From Allobosea sp. 47.2.35 (GTDB lineage Bacteria > Pseudomonadota > Alphaproteobacteria > Rhizobiales > Beijerinckiaceae): a DNA stretch of 64,000 bases. The translations under genes were made by a program, and so were the position numbers. The notes under the pieces are model-generated. The model was not told where the DNA came from. It did no database searches and worked only from the letters and a program-made list of their open reading frames with translations. The stretch is taken from the NCBI RefSeq assembly GCF_024655635.1, contig NZ_JANLGI010000004.1:62001-126000 (forward strand), written 5' to 3'. Shown here one piece after another: positions 15,642-25,070 of the stretch (positions within the stretch are counted from its first letter, which is position 1; each line of letters begins with the position of its first letter).

Positions 15642-17237
15642 ATGACCAGCGAATCGCAGCAGACGACCGGCAATGCGCCCGAATGGAGCGTCTCTGACCT
15701 CTCGGGAGCGCTGAAGCGCACCATCGAGGACAGTTTCGGCTTCGTGCGCGTACGCGGCGAGATTTCCGGCTATCGCGGCCCGGTCGCCTCCGGCCATGTC
15801 TATTTCTCGCTGAAGGACCAGAACGCCAAGATCGATGCGGTGATCTGGAAAGGCGTGTTCGGCCGGCTGAAGACGCGCCCGCAGGAAGGGCTGGAGGTCG
15901 TCGCCACCGGCAAGATCACCACCTTCGCCGGCAAGTCGAGCTACCAGATCGTCATCGATTCGCTGGAGCTGGCGGGGGCCGGCGCGCTGATGGCGCTGCT
16001 GGAAGAGCGCCGCAAGCGGCTCGCGGCCGAGGGGCTCTTCGCCGAGGAGCGCAAGCAGCTCATCCCCTATCTGCCCTCCGTCATCGGCGTCGTGACTTCG
16101 CCGACCGGCGCGGTTATCCGCGACATCCTGCACCGCCTCGAGGATCGCTTTCCGCGCCATGTCCTGGTCTGGCCTGTGAGGGTGCAAGGCGAGACCAGCG
16201 CGGCCGAGGTCGCCAACGCGATTACCGGCTTCAATGCTTTGCCCGTGGGCGGGCGCATTCCCCGGCCGGACGTCATCATCGTCGCGCGCGGCGGCGGCTC
16301 GCTCGAAGACCTGATGAGCTTCAACGAGGAGATTGTGGTCCGCGCCGCTGCGGCCTCCGAGATTCCGCTGGTCTCCGCCGTCGGCCACGAGACCGACTGG
16401 ACGCTGATCGATCACGCCGCCGACCTGCGTGCCCCGACCCCGACCGGCGCGGCCGAGAAGGTCGTGCCGGTGCGGGCGGAATTGATGGGCTTCGTCGCCG
16501 ATCTCGCCCGCCGCCATGCCGGCGCGATGCTTCGTCTCTCCGATCGCCGCCGCAGCGACTTGCGCGCGCTTGCCCGTGCCTTGCCGGGGCCTGAGGCCGT
16601 CCTGTCCGGCCCGCGCCAGCGGCTCGATCTCGCCGCGACGCGGCTCGCCCCGGCGCTGGCTCGGAACGCGCGCGCGCATGAACTCGCTCTGCAGGCACTC
16701 TCGCGCCGATTGGAAGCGCGCTCACCGCGCGTCGCCCTTGCCCGCCTGCGGGCTGAACTCGCAGGCTTCGGGCGCGTGCTGACCGCGGCGCGCGGCAACG
16801 CCATCGCCGGCGAGCGCACGCGGATCGCCACTGCCCGCGACCGTCTCGCGGCACTGGAGACGCGGGCGCATAATGCGTTCGGCCAGAGTCTGATCCAGCG
16901 GCGCGAGCGCGGCCTCGCGCTGGCTCAGCGTGCCGATCGCGCCTTCGGTCAGGCGCTCCATCGGCGCACTGACCGGCTCTCCTCGCTCTGGGCCTTGATC
17001 CGCTCGCTCGGGCCGGAAGCGGTGCTCTCCCGCGGCTATGCCCTGATCCGCGACGAGGCTGGCACCCTGGTGCGCAGCGTCGGGGCGGCCCAGCCGGGCA
17101 GGGGGCTCTCCGTTCAGCTCGCCGATGGCAGCTTCGGTGTCACGGTCTTGGGTGGCGAGGCCGGAGGGCCGAAACCGTCTGCGCCGCGGCCGGTTCGCAA
17201 GGCGCCGACACCGGGAACGCAAGGTGATCTGTTTTGA
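15642..17237 (+). CDS. xseA: exodeoxyribonuclease VII large subunit
   Basis: A 531-residue XseA. The N-terminal OB-fold ([19 protein letters not shown], then [19 protein letters not shown]) binds single-stranded DNA. The catalytic core has [33 protein letters not shown] and [15 protein letters not shown] long helical region rich in Arg and Leu (about 290-460) precedes the C-terminal LSRGYALI domain. With XseB it degrades single-stranded DNA to oligonucleotides. The start is taken at the second of two nearby ATGs (15630 and 15642). xseB is not in the window. Confidence 0.95.
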   Translation: MTSESQQTTGNAPEWSVSDLSGALKRTIEDSFGFVRVRGEISGYRGPVASGHVYFSLKDQNAKIDAVIWKGVFGRLKTRPQEGLEVVATGKITTFAGKSSYQIVIDSLELAGAGALMALLEERRKRLAAEGLFAEERKQLIPYLPSVIGVVTSPTGAVIRDILHRLEDRFPRHVLVWPVRVQGETSAAEVANAITGFNALPVGGRIPRPDVIIVARGGGSLEDLMSFNEEIVVRAAAASEIPLVSAVGHETDWTLIDHAADLRAPTPTGAAEKVVPVRAELMGFVADLARRHAGAMLRLSDRRRSDLRALARALPGPEAVLSGPRQRLDLAATRLAPALARNARAHELALQALSRRLEARSPRVALARLRAELAGFGRVLTAARGNAIAGERTRIATARDRLAALETRAHNAFGQSLIQRRERGLALAQRADRAFGQALHRRTDRLSSLWALIRSLGPEAVLSRGYALIRDEAGTLVRSVGAAQPGRGLSVQLADGSFGVTVLGGEAGGPKPSAPRPVRKAPTPGTQGDLF

Positions 17238-17240
17238 GGT

Positions 17241-18086
17241 TCAGGGGCCGGTCAGGAAGGCCTTGACCCGCTTCAGCGCGTCCTCGCGTGCCGCCATATT
17301 GGTGCCGACCGTGGCCTTGCCGGTGCCGCTGGCAGAATAGGCGATGTTGTCGCGCTCCTTCACCTCAAGGCGCGGGTGGTCGAAATCATGCAGCGCGCCG
17401 GGATAGAGCACGAGCCCGACCTGCTCGCCGCGCGCCTGCGCCGCCTTGGCGAGATGGCTGCAGGGTGCGGCCGGGGTCCAGTCGTCGGCCTCGCCGATCA
17501 GGATCAGCAGCGGAATGCGGGCGGAGAAGCTCGGCGATTCCGACTGGCTCCGGCAGGCCGGGTAGAAGGCGGCGGCGCGCTTGAAATCGGGCATGCCGTC
17601 GGCGGGAATGCGCTCCTTGCGGATCGCGGTCAGCACGGTCAGGCCGCCGCTCGACCAGCCGAGGAGGGCAATCGAGTCAGGCTTGATGTTGCCGCGCTGC
17701 TGCAGCCAGCTCCGCGCGGCCATCGCATCGGCGACGCGTTCCCGGTTGGCCCGGACGGTCAGGTCCTTCACGCCGCATTGCGAGCCGAGCCCGCGCGAGC
17801 CGTAGCTGTCCGGCATCAGCACGGCGAAGCCGGCGGCGGCCAAGCGCTCGCCCCAATCGGCGTGCCGGAGCGAAAGCTGGCCTTGCTCGCGCCACAAGCC
17901 GCCGCAACCATGCAGCGCGACGACAGCCGGAAACGGCCCCTGGCCGGCCGGCAGATAGAACACCCCGGTCAGCGTTCCCTGGTCGGTCTCGATGGCCACG
18001 CGTTCGTAGCCACCGGCACGGGCTGCCGGTGCTGCGAGCAGCGCAAGACTCATCAGGCACGCCATGAGGCGCAGGAGACTGGACAT
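17241..18086 (-). CDS. secreted dienelactone hydrolase family protein
   Basis: A 281-residue alpha/beta hydrolase with an N-terminal signal peptide (MSSLLRLMACLMSLALLAAPAARA). The nucleophile elbow is GWSSGG, so Ser replaces the Cys of true dienelactone hydrolase. The catalytic Asp is in GEADDWTPAAPC and the His in LHDFDHP. Conserved Cys in LHGCGGL and PAC could form a disulfide in the periplasm. A paralogue of the same architecture lies at 62619-63425. The substrate is unknown. The longer in-frame start at 18158 would put 24 residues before the signal peptide and is rejected. It is convergent to xseA and divergent from the DUF2093 gene. Confidence 0.85.
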   Translation of the reverse strand: MSSLLRLMACLMSLALLAAPAARAGGYERVAIETDQGTLTGVFYLPAGQGPFPAVVALHGCGGLWREQGQLSLRHADWGERLAAAGFAVLMPDSYGSRGLGSQCGVKDLTVRANRERVADAMAARSWLQQRGNIKPDSIALLGWSSGGLTVLTAIRKERIPADGMPDFKRAAAFYPACRSQSESPSFSARIPLLILIGEADDWTPAAPCSHLAKAAQARGEQVGLVLYPGALHDFDHPRLEVKERDNIAYSASGTGKATVGTNMAAREDALKRVKAFLTGP

Positions 18087-18163
18087 CGCCGACCAGAAGG
18101 TTATCACAAACCCCGGAGTATCCCGGCTTTCCGTTTCCCGATCAATGATTTGATGCAATTTTG

Positions 18164-18385
18164 ATGAATATCAGCGAGCGCCTTCCGCCTCATGGCCCTG
18201 AAGCTGTCGTCGATTACGGCCCCGGCGAGTTCCGCGTGGTCAAGCCCGGCGCTTTCGTGCGCTGCGCCGTGACCGGCGCGCCGATCCGCCTCGACGATCT
18301 CCGCTACTGGTCGATCGAGTGGCAGGAAGCTTATTCCTCGTCGGAAGCCGCGCTTTTGAGACTGCGCCGCGCCGGCCGCGCCTGA
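18164..18385 (+). CDS. DUF2093 domain-containing protein
   Basis: A 73-residue protein matching the small DUF2093 family of alphaproteobacteria: YGPGEFRVVKPGAFVRCAVTG, then LDDLRYWSIEWQEAY near residues 48-62. No function is known. It sits just past the 3' end of lpxK, convergent and 7 bases apart, an arrangement I recall from related genomes. A TTG directly before the ATG is a less likely start. Confidence 0.8.
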   Translation: MNISERLPPHGPEAVVDYGPGEFRVVKPGAFVRCAVTGAPIRLDDLRYWSIEWQEAYSSSEAALLRLRRAGRA

Positions 18386-18392
18386 CGAAATC

Positions 18393-19397
18393 TCAGCTCG
18401 CCTTGCCGACGCCGGCGAGCAACCCGCTGATCCCGGCTGGCTCTGCGAAGACCAGCGAGACCGGCACAACGACCAGCCGTTCACGCGCATCCTCGGGCCA
18501 GAGCGGCGCGAGCTTGGTCCAGTCCTTCTCGGTCGTCGCGACAAGCGCTGAACGCTCCCGGGCACTTGCGAGCGCAGCTGCAATATCGCTTTCCGCGTAA
18601 GCGTGGTGATCGCCATGGGCCAGCTCGGCTGCGACGATCGCCCCCGCACCCCGCAGCGTGGTCGCGAATTTTTCCGGCCGCCCGATCCCTGACAGCGCCA
18701 CGACTTTTCGTCCGCGCAAGCGCTCGACGGCGGCATCGGCAGGCTTGAGCACGGCCGCGAGAACCGGCTTCTGCGCCGCCCGCGCGGCGGCGGCAACGCG
18801 CTGGCCTGCGTCCCCCGGTCCGATCACGATGACGGCGTCAGTTTCGGCCATCTGCTCCGCAAGCGGCGCGCGCAGGGGGCCGGCCGGCAGGCAAAGCCCG
18901 TTGCCGGCGCCGCTGGCTCCATCCACCACCGCGAGCCTGAGATGCTTGACCAGCGATGGGTTCTGCAACCCGTCATCCATCACGACGATGCTGGCCCCTA
19001 GGCCGCGCGCCAGCCTCGCGCCGGCCACGCGGTCGCGGGCGATGACAGTGCGGGCATGGCGGGCCATCAGCAGCGGCTCGTCGCCGACATCGGTGGCGCG
19101 ATGCCGGTCCGGATCGACCTCGACCGGCCCCGTGAGCCGCCCGCCATAGCCGCGCATCAGCACGAAGGGTTTTTCGCCGCGCTCTTCCAGCAGGCGGGCT
19201 ATGGCGATCGCCGTCGGCGTCTTGCCTGCGCCGCCGGCGATGAAATTGCCGACGCAGATGACCGGAACACCGGCTTCGGTTCCGGGCCGCTGCATCCGCC
19301 GCAGCGTGATCCGGCCGTAGATGAAACCCAGCGGCTGGAGCAGCCGGGCAAGCAGCGTGGGTCTCTCCCGCCACCAGAAGCGCGGGGCACGCAACAT
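18393..19397 (-). CDS. lpxK: tetraacyldisaccharide 4'-kinase
   Basis: A 334-residue inner-membrane kinase that phosphorylates the 4' position of the lipid A disaccharide precursor to give lipid IVA. The P-loop GNFIAGGAGKT is at 50-60, followed by VLMRGYGGR, VGDEPLLMAR and VVMDDGLQNPSL. A short hydrophobic N-terminal helix anchors it. Its ATG overlaps the stop of waaA by one base (TGATG), so they are co-translated, in the order acyltransferase-waaA-lpxK. Confidence 0.95.
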   Translation of the reverse strand: MLRAPRFWWRERPTLLARLLQPLGFIYGRITLRRMQRPGTEAGVPVICVGNFIAGGAGKTPTAIAIARLLEERGEKPFVLMRGYGGRLTGPVEVDPDRHRATDVGDEPLLMARHARTVIARDRVAGARLARGLGASIVVMDDGLQNPSLVKHLRLAVVDGASGAGNGLCLPAGPLRAPLAEQMAETDAVIVIGPGDAGQRVAAAARAAQKPVLAAVLKPADAAVERLRGRKVVALSGIGRPEKFATTLRGAGAIVAAELAHGDHHAYAESDIAAALASARERSALVATTEKDWTKLAPLWPEDARERLVVVPVSLVFAEPAGISGLLAGVGKAS

Positions 19398-20701
19398 CAG
19401 GGCGCGCTCTCGCGCTGGCCGATCGCGACCCGCATCAGCAGGGGCTCGATCGCATGGAGAGTGCGGTTCAGGGCGCCACCGAGCTCGGTTGCGGTCTGCG
19501 CGGCGGCGCGCGCCGCCTGCCGGGCTTCGGCCGGGTTGTTCAGCCAGCGATGGACCGCGCCGGCCAGCGCCTGCGCATCGGCGACCTCGCGCGAGCCACC
19601 GCCGCGGTCGAAGGCGGCGAAGATCTCGGCGGCGTTATGGACATGCGGCCCGTGCAGCAGCGCGCAGCCGAGCTTCGCCGGCTCGATCGGATTGTGCCCG
19701 CCGATGCCCTCGACCAGAGAGCCGCCGAGGAAGGCGACCTGCGACAAACGGTAAAACAGCCCGAGCTCGTTGACGGTGTCGGCGACATAGAGATCGACAT
19801 CGCGCTCGGGGCTGGCACCGGCGGCGCGGCGCGAGACCGCGACGTCGTTGGCCTCGGCGAGAGCCTCGATCTCCGGGCCGCGCTGCGGGTGGCGCGGCGC
19901 GATGATCGTCAGCAGCTTCGGCAGATAGGGCTTGATCGCGAGATGGGCGGCGAGCACCAGCTCATCCTCGCCGGGATGGGTGCTGGCTGCGATCCAGACC
20001 GGGCGGCCCGTCGTCTGGCCGTCGAGGATCGCGAGCGTGTCGGGGTCGGCGGGTGGAGCCGGCACGTCGAATTTCAGGTTGCCGCTGACGCTGACGCGCG
20101 GCGCGCCGAGCTGAGCCAGCCGCTCGGCATCGCCTTGCGATTGCGCCAGGCAGGCCTCGAAGCAGGAGAGCAGGAAGCGCGAGGTCTTCGGCATCTTGTA
20201 CCAGCGCGCGAAGGAGCGCTCCGACATGCGGCCATTGACCATCACGACGGGGATGTCGCGGCGCTGCGCCTCGATCAGCAGGTTCGGCCAAATCTCGGAT
20301 TCGCAGATCAGGCAGAGATCTGGCCGCCAATGATCCATGAAGCGGCGCATGTAGCGGGCCACGTCCAGCGGGATGTACTGATGGATCACGCCGCCCGGCA
20401 GGCGCGCCGCCATCAGCTTGGCCGAGGTGACGGTGCCGGAGGTCACCAGCACCGCGAAGCCGCGCTTCTGCAGTTTCGCGATCAGCGGCAGCAGGGTCAC
20501 GGTCTCGCCGACGCTGGCGCCGTGCAGCCAGACCAGCTGCTTGTTCGGCCGCTTGACGCTGGCGTGCCCGCGCCGCTCGGCGAGGCGCGTGGCATCCTCC
20601 TTGCCGCGCCGCTGGCGCCAAAGCAGGAGCCCGGCCGCAGCCGGCTCCAGCAGGGAGGTTGCATAGCGATAGCTGCGGAGGATCGCGCCCTTGCCGCTCA
20701 T
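19397..20701 (-). CDS. waaA: 3-deoxy-D-manno-octulosonic acid (Kdo) transferase
   Basis: A 434-residue GT30 glycosyltransferase that adds Kdo to lipid IVA at the inner leaflet of the inner membrane. A membrane-associated N-terminal helix is followed by HGASVGE (catalytic base Glu66), ICESEIWPNLL, VNGRMSERSF, IAASTHPGE, IIAPRHPQR and GGHNPIEPA, the family signatures. The open frame runs upstream, but the ATG at 20701 overlaps the stop of the preceding acyltransferase by four bases (ATGA), which fixes the start. It precedes lpxK. Confidence 0.95.
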   Translation of the reverse strand: MSGKGAILRSYRYATSLLEPAAAGLLLWRQRRGKEDATRLAERRGHASVKRPNKQLVWLHGASVGETVTLLPLIAKLQKRGFAVLVTSGTVTSAKLMAARLPGGVIHQYIPLDVARYMRRFMDHWRPDLCLICESEIWPNLLIEAQRRDIPVVMVNGRMSERSFARWYKMPKTSRFLLSCFEACLAQSQGDAERLAQLGAPRVSVSGNLKFDVPAPPADPDTLAILDGQTTGRPVWIAASTHPGEDELVLAAHLAIKPYLPKLLTIIAPRHPQRGPEIEALAEANDVAVSRRAAGASPERDVDLYVADTVNELGLFYRLSQVAFLGGSLVEGIGGHNPIEPAKLGCALLHGPHVHNAAEIFAAFDRGGGSREVADAQALAGAVHRWLNNPAEARQAARAAAQTATELGGALNRTLHAIEPLLMRVAIGQRESAP

Positions 20702-21435
20702 GCGGGCGCCCCGACAGCCAGCTGCTTCTCGCGCAGGCCGGCGCCCGGATCGCGGCTGCCGACCAGCGCATAACCGCGGGCATGGACGTCGTCGAGGCTG
20801 GCCTGAAGCGCGAGCCGCGCCGCCTCCTGCGTCGCCTCGTCGGCGTCGCGCGCGACCAGGATCGGCTCGCCGACGACGATGGCGCAGCGCCCGAAGGGCA
20901 GGCCGATCGAGGCCCGGTCCCAGCTGTTGAAGTCGATGCGCCGGCTCGTCACCACGGCAACCGCACGGATCGGCCGGCCGGAGGCGCGGGCCAGCGCGAT
21001 GATGCCGGGACCGACGATGCGGGCCCGCTTCGGGATGTCTGCGGTGAGCACCATGGTGTCGCCTGCGGCGAGGCGCCGAACCATGGCGAGGAAGGCGCTG
21101 GCGCCGCCCTTCTCGCGGATTTTCTTGCCGAGGGCCCCCGAGCCGCGGATCGCGCCGATGCCGAGTTCGCGCAGCGCCACCGCATTGAAGCCGCCGTCGC
21201 CATGACGCGAGACCAGCGAGCAGGCCGGCATCCAGTCCGGCCGGGCGAAGGGGATCATGATGTGCTGGCCGTGCCACATCGCGAAGATCAGCGGCAGGTC
21301 CGGCCGGACATGGTCGTAGATATCGGTGGGCTCGAAGACGATCCGGTTCGTGCGCTGCACGAGGCGCAGGTAGCCGGCCAGCATCCGGCCGAGCGTTTCC
21401 TGCGCCACGCGCGTCTTGAGGATCGAAAAACCCAT
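20698..21435 (-). CDS. lysophospholipid acyltransferase family protein (DUF374)
   Basis: A 245-residue LPLAT-superfamily protein of the DUF374 group. The acyltransferase HxxxxD-type site appears as SRHGDGGFNA (about residues 77-86), with GSGALGKKIREKGG and LTADIPKRARIVGPGII following. It has no clear transmembrane segment beyond the hydrophobic N-terminal third. It is coupled to waaA by a four-base overlap, so a role in the acylation of lipid A or a membrane lipid is likely. The acyl donor and acceptor are unknown. Confidence 0.88.
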   Translation of the reverse strand: MGFSILKTRVAQETLGRMLAGYLRLVQRTNRIVFEPTDIYDHVRPDLPLIFAMWHGQHIMIPFARPDWMPACSLVSRHGDGGFNAVALRELGIGAIRGSGALGKKIREKGGASAFLAMVRRLAAGDTMVLTADIPKRARIVGPGIIALARASGRPIRAVAVVTSRRIDFNSWDRASIGLPFGRCAIVVGEPILVARDADEATQEAARLALQASLDDVHARGYALVGSRDPGAGLREKQLAVGAPA

Positions 21436-21464
21436 AGGTCCTGTCGTTCTAAGCCCGTCGGGGC

Positions 21465-21707
21465 TCAGCTCTTGGCGGTCTCGGGGTCGAGCAGCCGGTG
21501 GAGATGCACGATGAAATAGCGCGTCTGCGCCTGGTCGACCGTCTGCTGGGCCTTGGCCTTCCAGGCTGTGTGGGCGGTGGCATAGTTCGGGAAGACGCCG
21601 ACGATGTCGAGCTTCGCCAGGTCCTTGAAGGTGATGCCGTCGAGCGAGGCGAGCTCGCCGCCAAGCACGAGGTGAAGGAGTTGCTTCTGTTCCGGTTCCG
21701 CGCTCAT
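21465..21707 (-). CDS. DUF4170 domain-containing protein
   Basis: An 80-residue protein of the DUF4170 family: LLHLVLGGELASLDGITFKDLAKLD then VGVFPNYATAHTAWKAKAQ and YFIVHLHRLLDPE. No catalytic residues are recognisable. The start at 21707 has AGGAGA at the proper distance. It is in line with, and 29 bases before, the acyltransferase-waaA-lpxK set and is probably co-transcribed with it. Confidence 0.85.
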   Translation of the reverse strand: MSAEPEQKQLLHLVLGGELASLDGITFKDLAKLDIVGVFPNYATAHTAWKAKAQQTVDQAQTRYFIVHLHRLLDPETAKS

Positions 21708-21796
21708 CGAACTCTCCTGCAGGGGCCGTTTCGCCCCCATAAGCCATCCCGGCGGCCCATGCGAGCGGGCCGCGCCGGAAGCGTTGAAAAAAATGG

Positions 21797-22624
21797 TCAG
21801 GCGGGCTGCGTCCGTCCGTCGCGCAGCCGTTCGATCGCGGCTTGCAGCGGCACGGCGAGCTTGCCGTTGCTGGCCGCGAGCATGCCATGGACCGGCACTT
21901 CGCGATTGTAAGCGACAGGCCGGCCCTCGCCGTCGGTGAGCCGCCCGCCGGCCTCGCTCAGCACGAGATCGGCCGCCGCCAGGTCCCAGTCGCGGGCATC
22001 GGGCGAGATCAGGCCGGCATCGATCGTGCCGTCGGCGATGCGCGTGAGCCGCAGCGCCAGCGATGGAATGCGGCCGGCGGCCTCGAAGCTCTCGAACTGT
22101 GCGAGCGCATCGAGCATCGGCTTGGGCCCGGCGATGCGGGCTCCGGTCAGGGTTTCCACGGAAGAGGCTCTGATGGTTTCACCATTGAGCGTCGCACCGC
22201 CGCCGGCGAGTGCGCGATAGGTCGCGTTGCAGGCCGGCGCATGGACGATGCCGAGGACGGGCGCGCCCTGGTCGAGCAGGGCGACGCAGACGGCCCAGTC
22301 CGGCGAGCCCTGCATGAAGGCGCGCGTGCCGTCGATCGGGTCGACGACCCAGACGTAGCGATGCGAGAGACGCTGCGCGTCGTCGACCGTCTCCTCGGAA
22401 AGCCAGGCGGCCTCGGGCAACAGTTCCGACAATCGAATCCGCAGGAAGGTGTCGACGCCGATATCGGCTTCGGTGACGGGCGATCCGCCGCTCTTGGACC
22501 AGGTTCGCGCTGCCGTCGCCGCGCCCGGCCGGAACAGCTCCAGGGCGATCGTGCCGGCTTCGAGGCAGCTTTCGCCGACGGCCTTCAGCAGCTCGGCCGC
22601 GATCGGTAGCGTGGTGGCGTTCAT
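21797..22624 (-). CDS. cysQ: inositol monophosphatase family protein, probably 3'(2'),5'-bisphosphate nucleotidase CysQ
   Basis: A 275-residue lithium-sensitive-type phosphatase. The metal-binding motifs are complete: TEADIGVD, WLSEE, DPIDGTRAF and RDWDLAAADLVLSEAGG. The family includes inositol-1-phosphatase, HisN-type histidinol phosphatase and CysQ, which removes the 3' phosphate of PAP from sulfate assimilation. I choose CysQ because this gene commonly heads the DUF4170-waaA-lpxK cluster in Rhizobiales; sequence alone does not exclude HisN. The start MNATTL at 22624 is preferred to longer in-frame options. Confidence 0.75.
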   Translation of the reverse strand: MNATTLPIAAELLKAVGESCLEAGTIALELFRPGAATAARTWSKSGGSPVTEADIGVDTFLRIRLSELLPEAAWLSEETVDDAQRLSHRYVWVVDPIDGTRAFMQGSPDWAVCVALLDQGAPVLGIVHAPACNATYRALAGGGATLNGETIRASSVETLTGARIAGPKPMLDALAQFESFEAAGRIPSLALRLTRIADGTIDAGLISPDARDWDLAAADLVLSEAGGRLTDGEGRPVAYNREVPVHGMLAASNGKLAVPLQAAIERLRDGRTQPA

Positions 22625-22873
22625 GGCTTTCCTATCGGCCGTCAAAGTCGCTGTTTCAAGCCGAAAATGCGGCCGTGGATCGAAAGATTCCGTCAAGCAT
22701 CCGGCTGGAAACCGCTCGTTTCGGGTCGGATCGCGGCGGAAACACCTTCCTTTAACCCAACCCCTTAAGCGCTCGGACACGGCTGGCGGCCATCCTCTCA
22801 GGGCAAGCACGAGAGCCCCGGCATCGACAGAGGGCTCCGTTGCAGCAGGGATTACAGAGAGGCGTTACAACCG

Positions 22874-23395
22874 ATGGCCAGCGTCACGCCGGCCGCCGGA
22901 GAGAGCGGTTTTGTGCCTGTTCTCTCCGGCGGTCCGACAACCACAGCGATCGTTTCCCGCAACCCGATGCCGGCTCGGCCGGTCGCTCCGGCGATCGAGC
23001 GTGTCGGCTCCGTGCGGATCCTGCGCGGCGGCGCGAACTGGCGCGGCGTCGCGCTGCGTCTGGCCAACCCGGCCGGCGATGACGAGCGTTTCGAGCTGGC
23101 CCTGACCGCTGGTGACGGCCGTTCCATCGTGGTGGCCTCAGCCGATCAGGAGGATGCGGTCGCGCTCTGGCGGGATTTCGGCCGGACCAGCGGCTTGCCG
23201 CTGCTGCTCGAAGCCGCCGATGGCGTGGTGACCGAGCCATATCCACAACTCGGCCGCGTCGCGCTGGGAGCGGTTCGTATCCGCCGCCGTCACGGCTTGC
23301 TCAATGGCCGCCGCCCGCGCTTCCTGACCCGTCGCAAGACCGGGCGCCTCGCCGAACTGCCGGTGATCGTCAGCGGCGACCGGATGACAGACTGA
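22874..23395 (+). CDS. DUF6101 family protein
   Basis: A 173-residue protein that I place in DUF6101, a family of unknown role found in Rhizobiales. The first 45 residues are Pro/Ala-rich and probably disordered. A compact domain follows: VGSVRILRGGANWRGVALRL, DQEDAVALWRDFGR and a basic stretch RIRRRHGLLNGRRPRFLTRRK that could bind nucleic acid or phospholipid. It is convergent to ubiA with 3 bases between them. Confidence 0.7.
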   Translation: MASVTPAAGESGFVPVLSGGPTTTAIVSRNPMPARPVAPAIERVGSVRILRGGANWRGVALRLANPAGDDERFELALTAGDGRSIVVASADQEDAVALWRDFGRTSGLPLLLEAADGVVTEPYPQLGRVALGAVRIRRRHGLLNGRRPRFLTRRKTGRLAELPVIVSGDRMTD

Positions 23396-23398
23396 TCC

Positions 23399-24379
23399 TC
23401 AGAACAGCGAACGACTCATCGCATCGAGCGCGAGCCCGGCCGCCAGAAGCAGGCCGGCATCGCGGTTCGATCGGAAAATCCTGAGGGCTTCGGGCGCCGT
23501 CGCGCCGTTGATGCGCGTCACTTGCCGTCCGAGATGCACGGCGAAGGCGGCAAAGCCGAGCCAGGCGACCGGGCCACCCCCGACCAGCCAGATAGCGATG
23601 CCCGTGAGCACAGCCGCCAGCGCAAAGCACAGTGCCACCGCTTCGCGCGTATGATCGCCGAAATAGCGTGCGCTCGAACGGATGCCGGCGATGACATCGT
23701 CTTCCAGATCCTGCATCGCATAGATCGTGTCGTAGCCGACCGTCCAGGCGATGGAGGCTGCGTAGATCAGGTAGGCCGGTGCATCGAGCCGTCCGAAAAC
23801 GGCGCTCCAGCCCATCAGCCCGCCCCATGAGAAGGCGAGCCCCAGCACGAATTGCGGCATGTTCGTGACCCGCTTCATGAACGGGTAAATCGCGACGATG
23901 ACGAGCGAGGCGATGCCGAGGATGATCGTGAAGCTGTTGAACTGCAGCAGTACGATGAAGCCGAGGAGCGCCTGCGCGACCATGAACAGTGCGGCGGCCT
24001 TCGCCGTCACCTGCCCGGATGGCAGTGGCCGGCCGCGTGTGCGCGCGACCTCCGCGTCGAGCTTGCGGTCGATGATATCGTTGAAGGTGCAGCCCGCGCC
24101 GCGCATCAGCACGGCGCCGACGAAGAAGAGCAGGCAGTGCCAGGGATTGGGATAGGGCTGGCCGGCTGCGATGGCGGCAAGGCCGGCGGCCCACCAGCAG
24201 GGCATCAGCAGCAGCCACCAGCCGATCGGTCGCTCGATACGGGCGAGCTTCAGGAATGGCCTTGTGGTCCGGGGTGCCCGCGTATCGACCCAGTGCCCCT
24301 TGAGCGCATCGGGCAGAGGTGCGTCGGGGAGGGGCGCGTCGCCCCCGGGCATGGCCCCTGCGGGTGTCGGTTCAGGCAT
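23399..24379 (-). CDS. ubiA: 4-hydroxybenzoate octaprenyltransferase
   Basis: A 326-residue intramembrane prenyltransferase that attaches the polyprenyl tail to 4-hydroxybenzoate in ubiquinone synthesis. Two Asp-rich metal-diphosphate motifs are present: NDIIDRKLDAEVARTRGRPL near residue 100 and YDTIYAMQDLEDD near 215. About eight to nine hydrophobic helices are visible. The first 40 residues are a Pro/Ala-rich cytoplasmic extension; MPEPTPAG at 24379 is taken as the start, 17 bases after the stop of the upstream gene. Confidence 0.95.
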   Translation of the reverse strand: MPEPTPAGAMPGGDAPLPDAPLPDALKGHWVDTRAPRTTRPFLKLARIERPIGWWLLLMPCWWAAGLAAIAAGQPYPNPWHCLLFFVGAVLMRGAGCTFNDIIDRKLDAEVARTRGRPLPSGQVTAKAAALFMVAQALLGFIVLLQFNSFTIILGIASLVIVAIYPFMKRVTNMPQFVLGLAFSWGGLMGWSAVFGRLDAPAYLIYAASIAWTVGYDTIYAMQDLEDDVIAGIRSSARYFGDHTREAVALCFALAAVLTGIAIWLVGGGPVAWLGFAAFAVHLGRQVTRINGATAPEALRIFRSNRDAGLLLAAGLALDAMSRSLF

Positions 24380-24396
24380 GGCGCCGGGGGCGCCGG

Positions 24397-24876
24397 TCAG
24401 AGCGCGCCTTGCGGCACGCGCATGCCGCCGCCGACGCCGCCGGTGATGGAATCGGCGCCGCCGAACGGATTGGCGCCTTGCGCTTGCTGCTGGGCGCGGC
24501 GCTGCATCGCGGCCTGCTGCTTCACGGCGTTGCAGGCCTGGGCGCGGAAGCCGGTCACCTTCTTGTTGTCGGCCTGCATGCCTTCGATGAAGGTCGCCGG
24601 AATCTGGCACCAGTCCTGGTTGGCGGTGGCGAACTTGATCGCGGCATCGCCATTATTGACGAGACGGCCGAAGGCGCTGCAGGCTTCCTGCGGCGTCATC
24701 TTCTGCTTGGCCTTCTGCGCGGCCGAAAGGCGCGCGACGATCGACTGGCGCTCGGAGAGCAGCTTCTGAATCTGCTCGCAGCCCGAGACCTGCGCGTTTG
24801 CGGGAGCAGCCGCCAGGAACGGGGCCACGGCAAGGCCGAGCACCGCGATTGCGCCTGAAGCCATCCAACGCCGCAT
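24397..24876 (-). CDS. secreted hypothetical protein with paired cysteines
   Basis: A 159-residue protein with a clear signal peptide (MRRWMASGAIAVLGLAVAPFLAAAPANAQ) and four Cys in the mature part (SGCEQI, QEACSAF, QDWCQIP, AQACNAV), so a periplasmic disulfide-bonded helical bundle is likely. The C-terminus is Gln/Ala- then Gly-rich. It resembles secreted hypothetical proteins of Rhizobiales, but I know no function. AAGGAAA precedes the chosen ATG. It lies upstream of ubiA on the same strand. Confidence 0.75.
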   Translation of the reverse strand: MRRWMASGAIAVLGLAVAPFLAAAPANAQVSGCEQIQKLLSERQSIVARLSAAQKAKQKMTPQEACSAFGRLVNNGDAAIKFATANQDWCQIPATFIEGMQADNKKVTGFRAQACNAVKQQAAMQRRAQQQAQGANPFGGADSITGGVGGGMRVPQGAL

Positions 24877-25070
24877 GGTTTCCTTACTCCAGATTGCCGG
24901 CCTCCCCGGCCGATCCTTCGATACGTCCTTAACAGCAGGCGCTGTTAACGCCAACGACTCTTGCGAGTCCATGGGTGGCCTTTTGGGAACGGATCGCTAC
25001 TAGAAGGACATTGTGGCGTTTTTCGTAGCGTTCTCGACGATATCACAGCTTTCCGGAGGCGCTTGCGCCC

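Noticed and set aside
19397-21277. Kdo transferase with a 190-residue N-terminal extension
   Set aside because: The frame is open, but the extension is the out-of-frame reading of the acyltransferase gene. The ATGA overlap at 20698-20701 fixes the true start.
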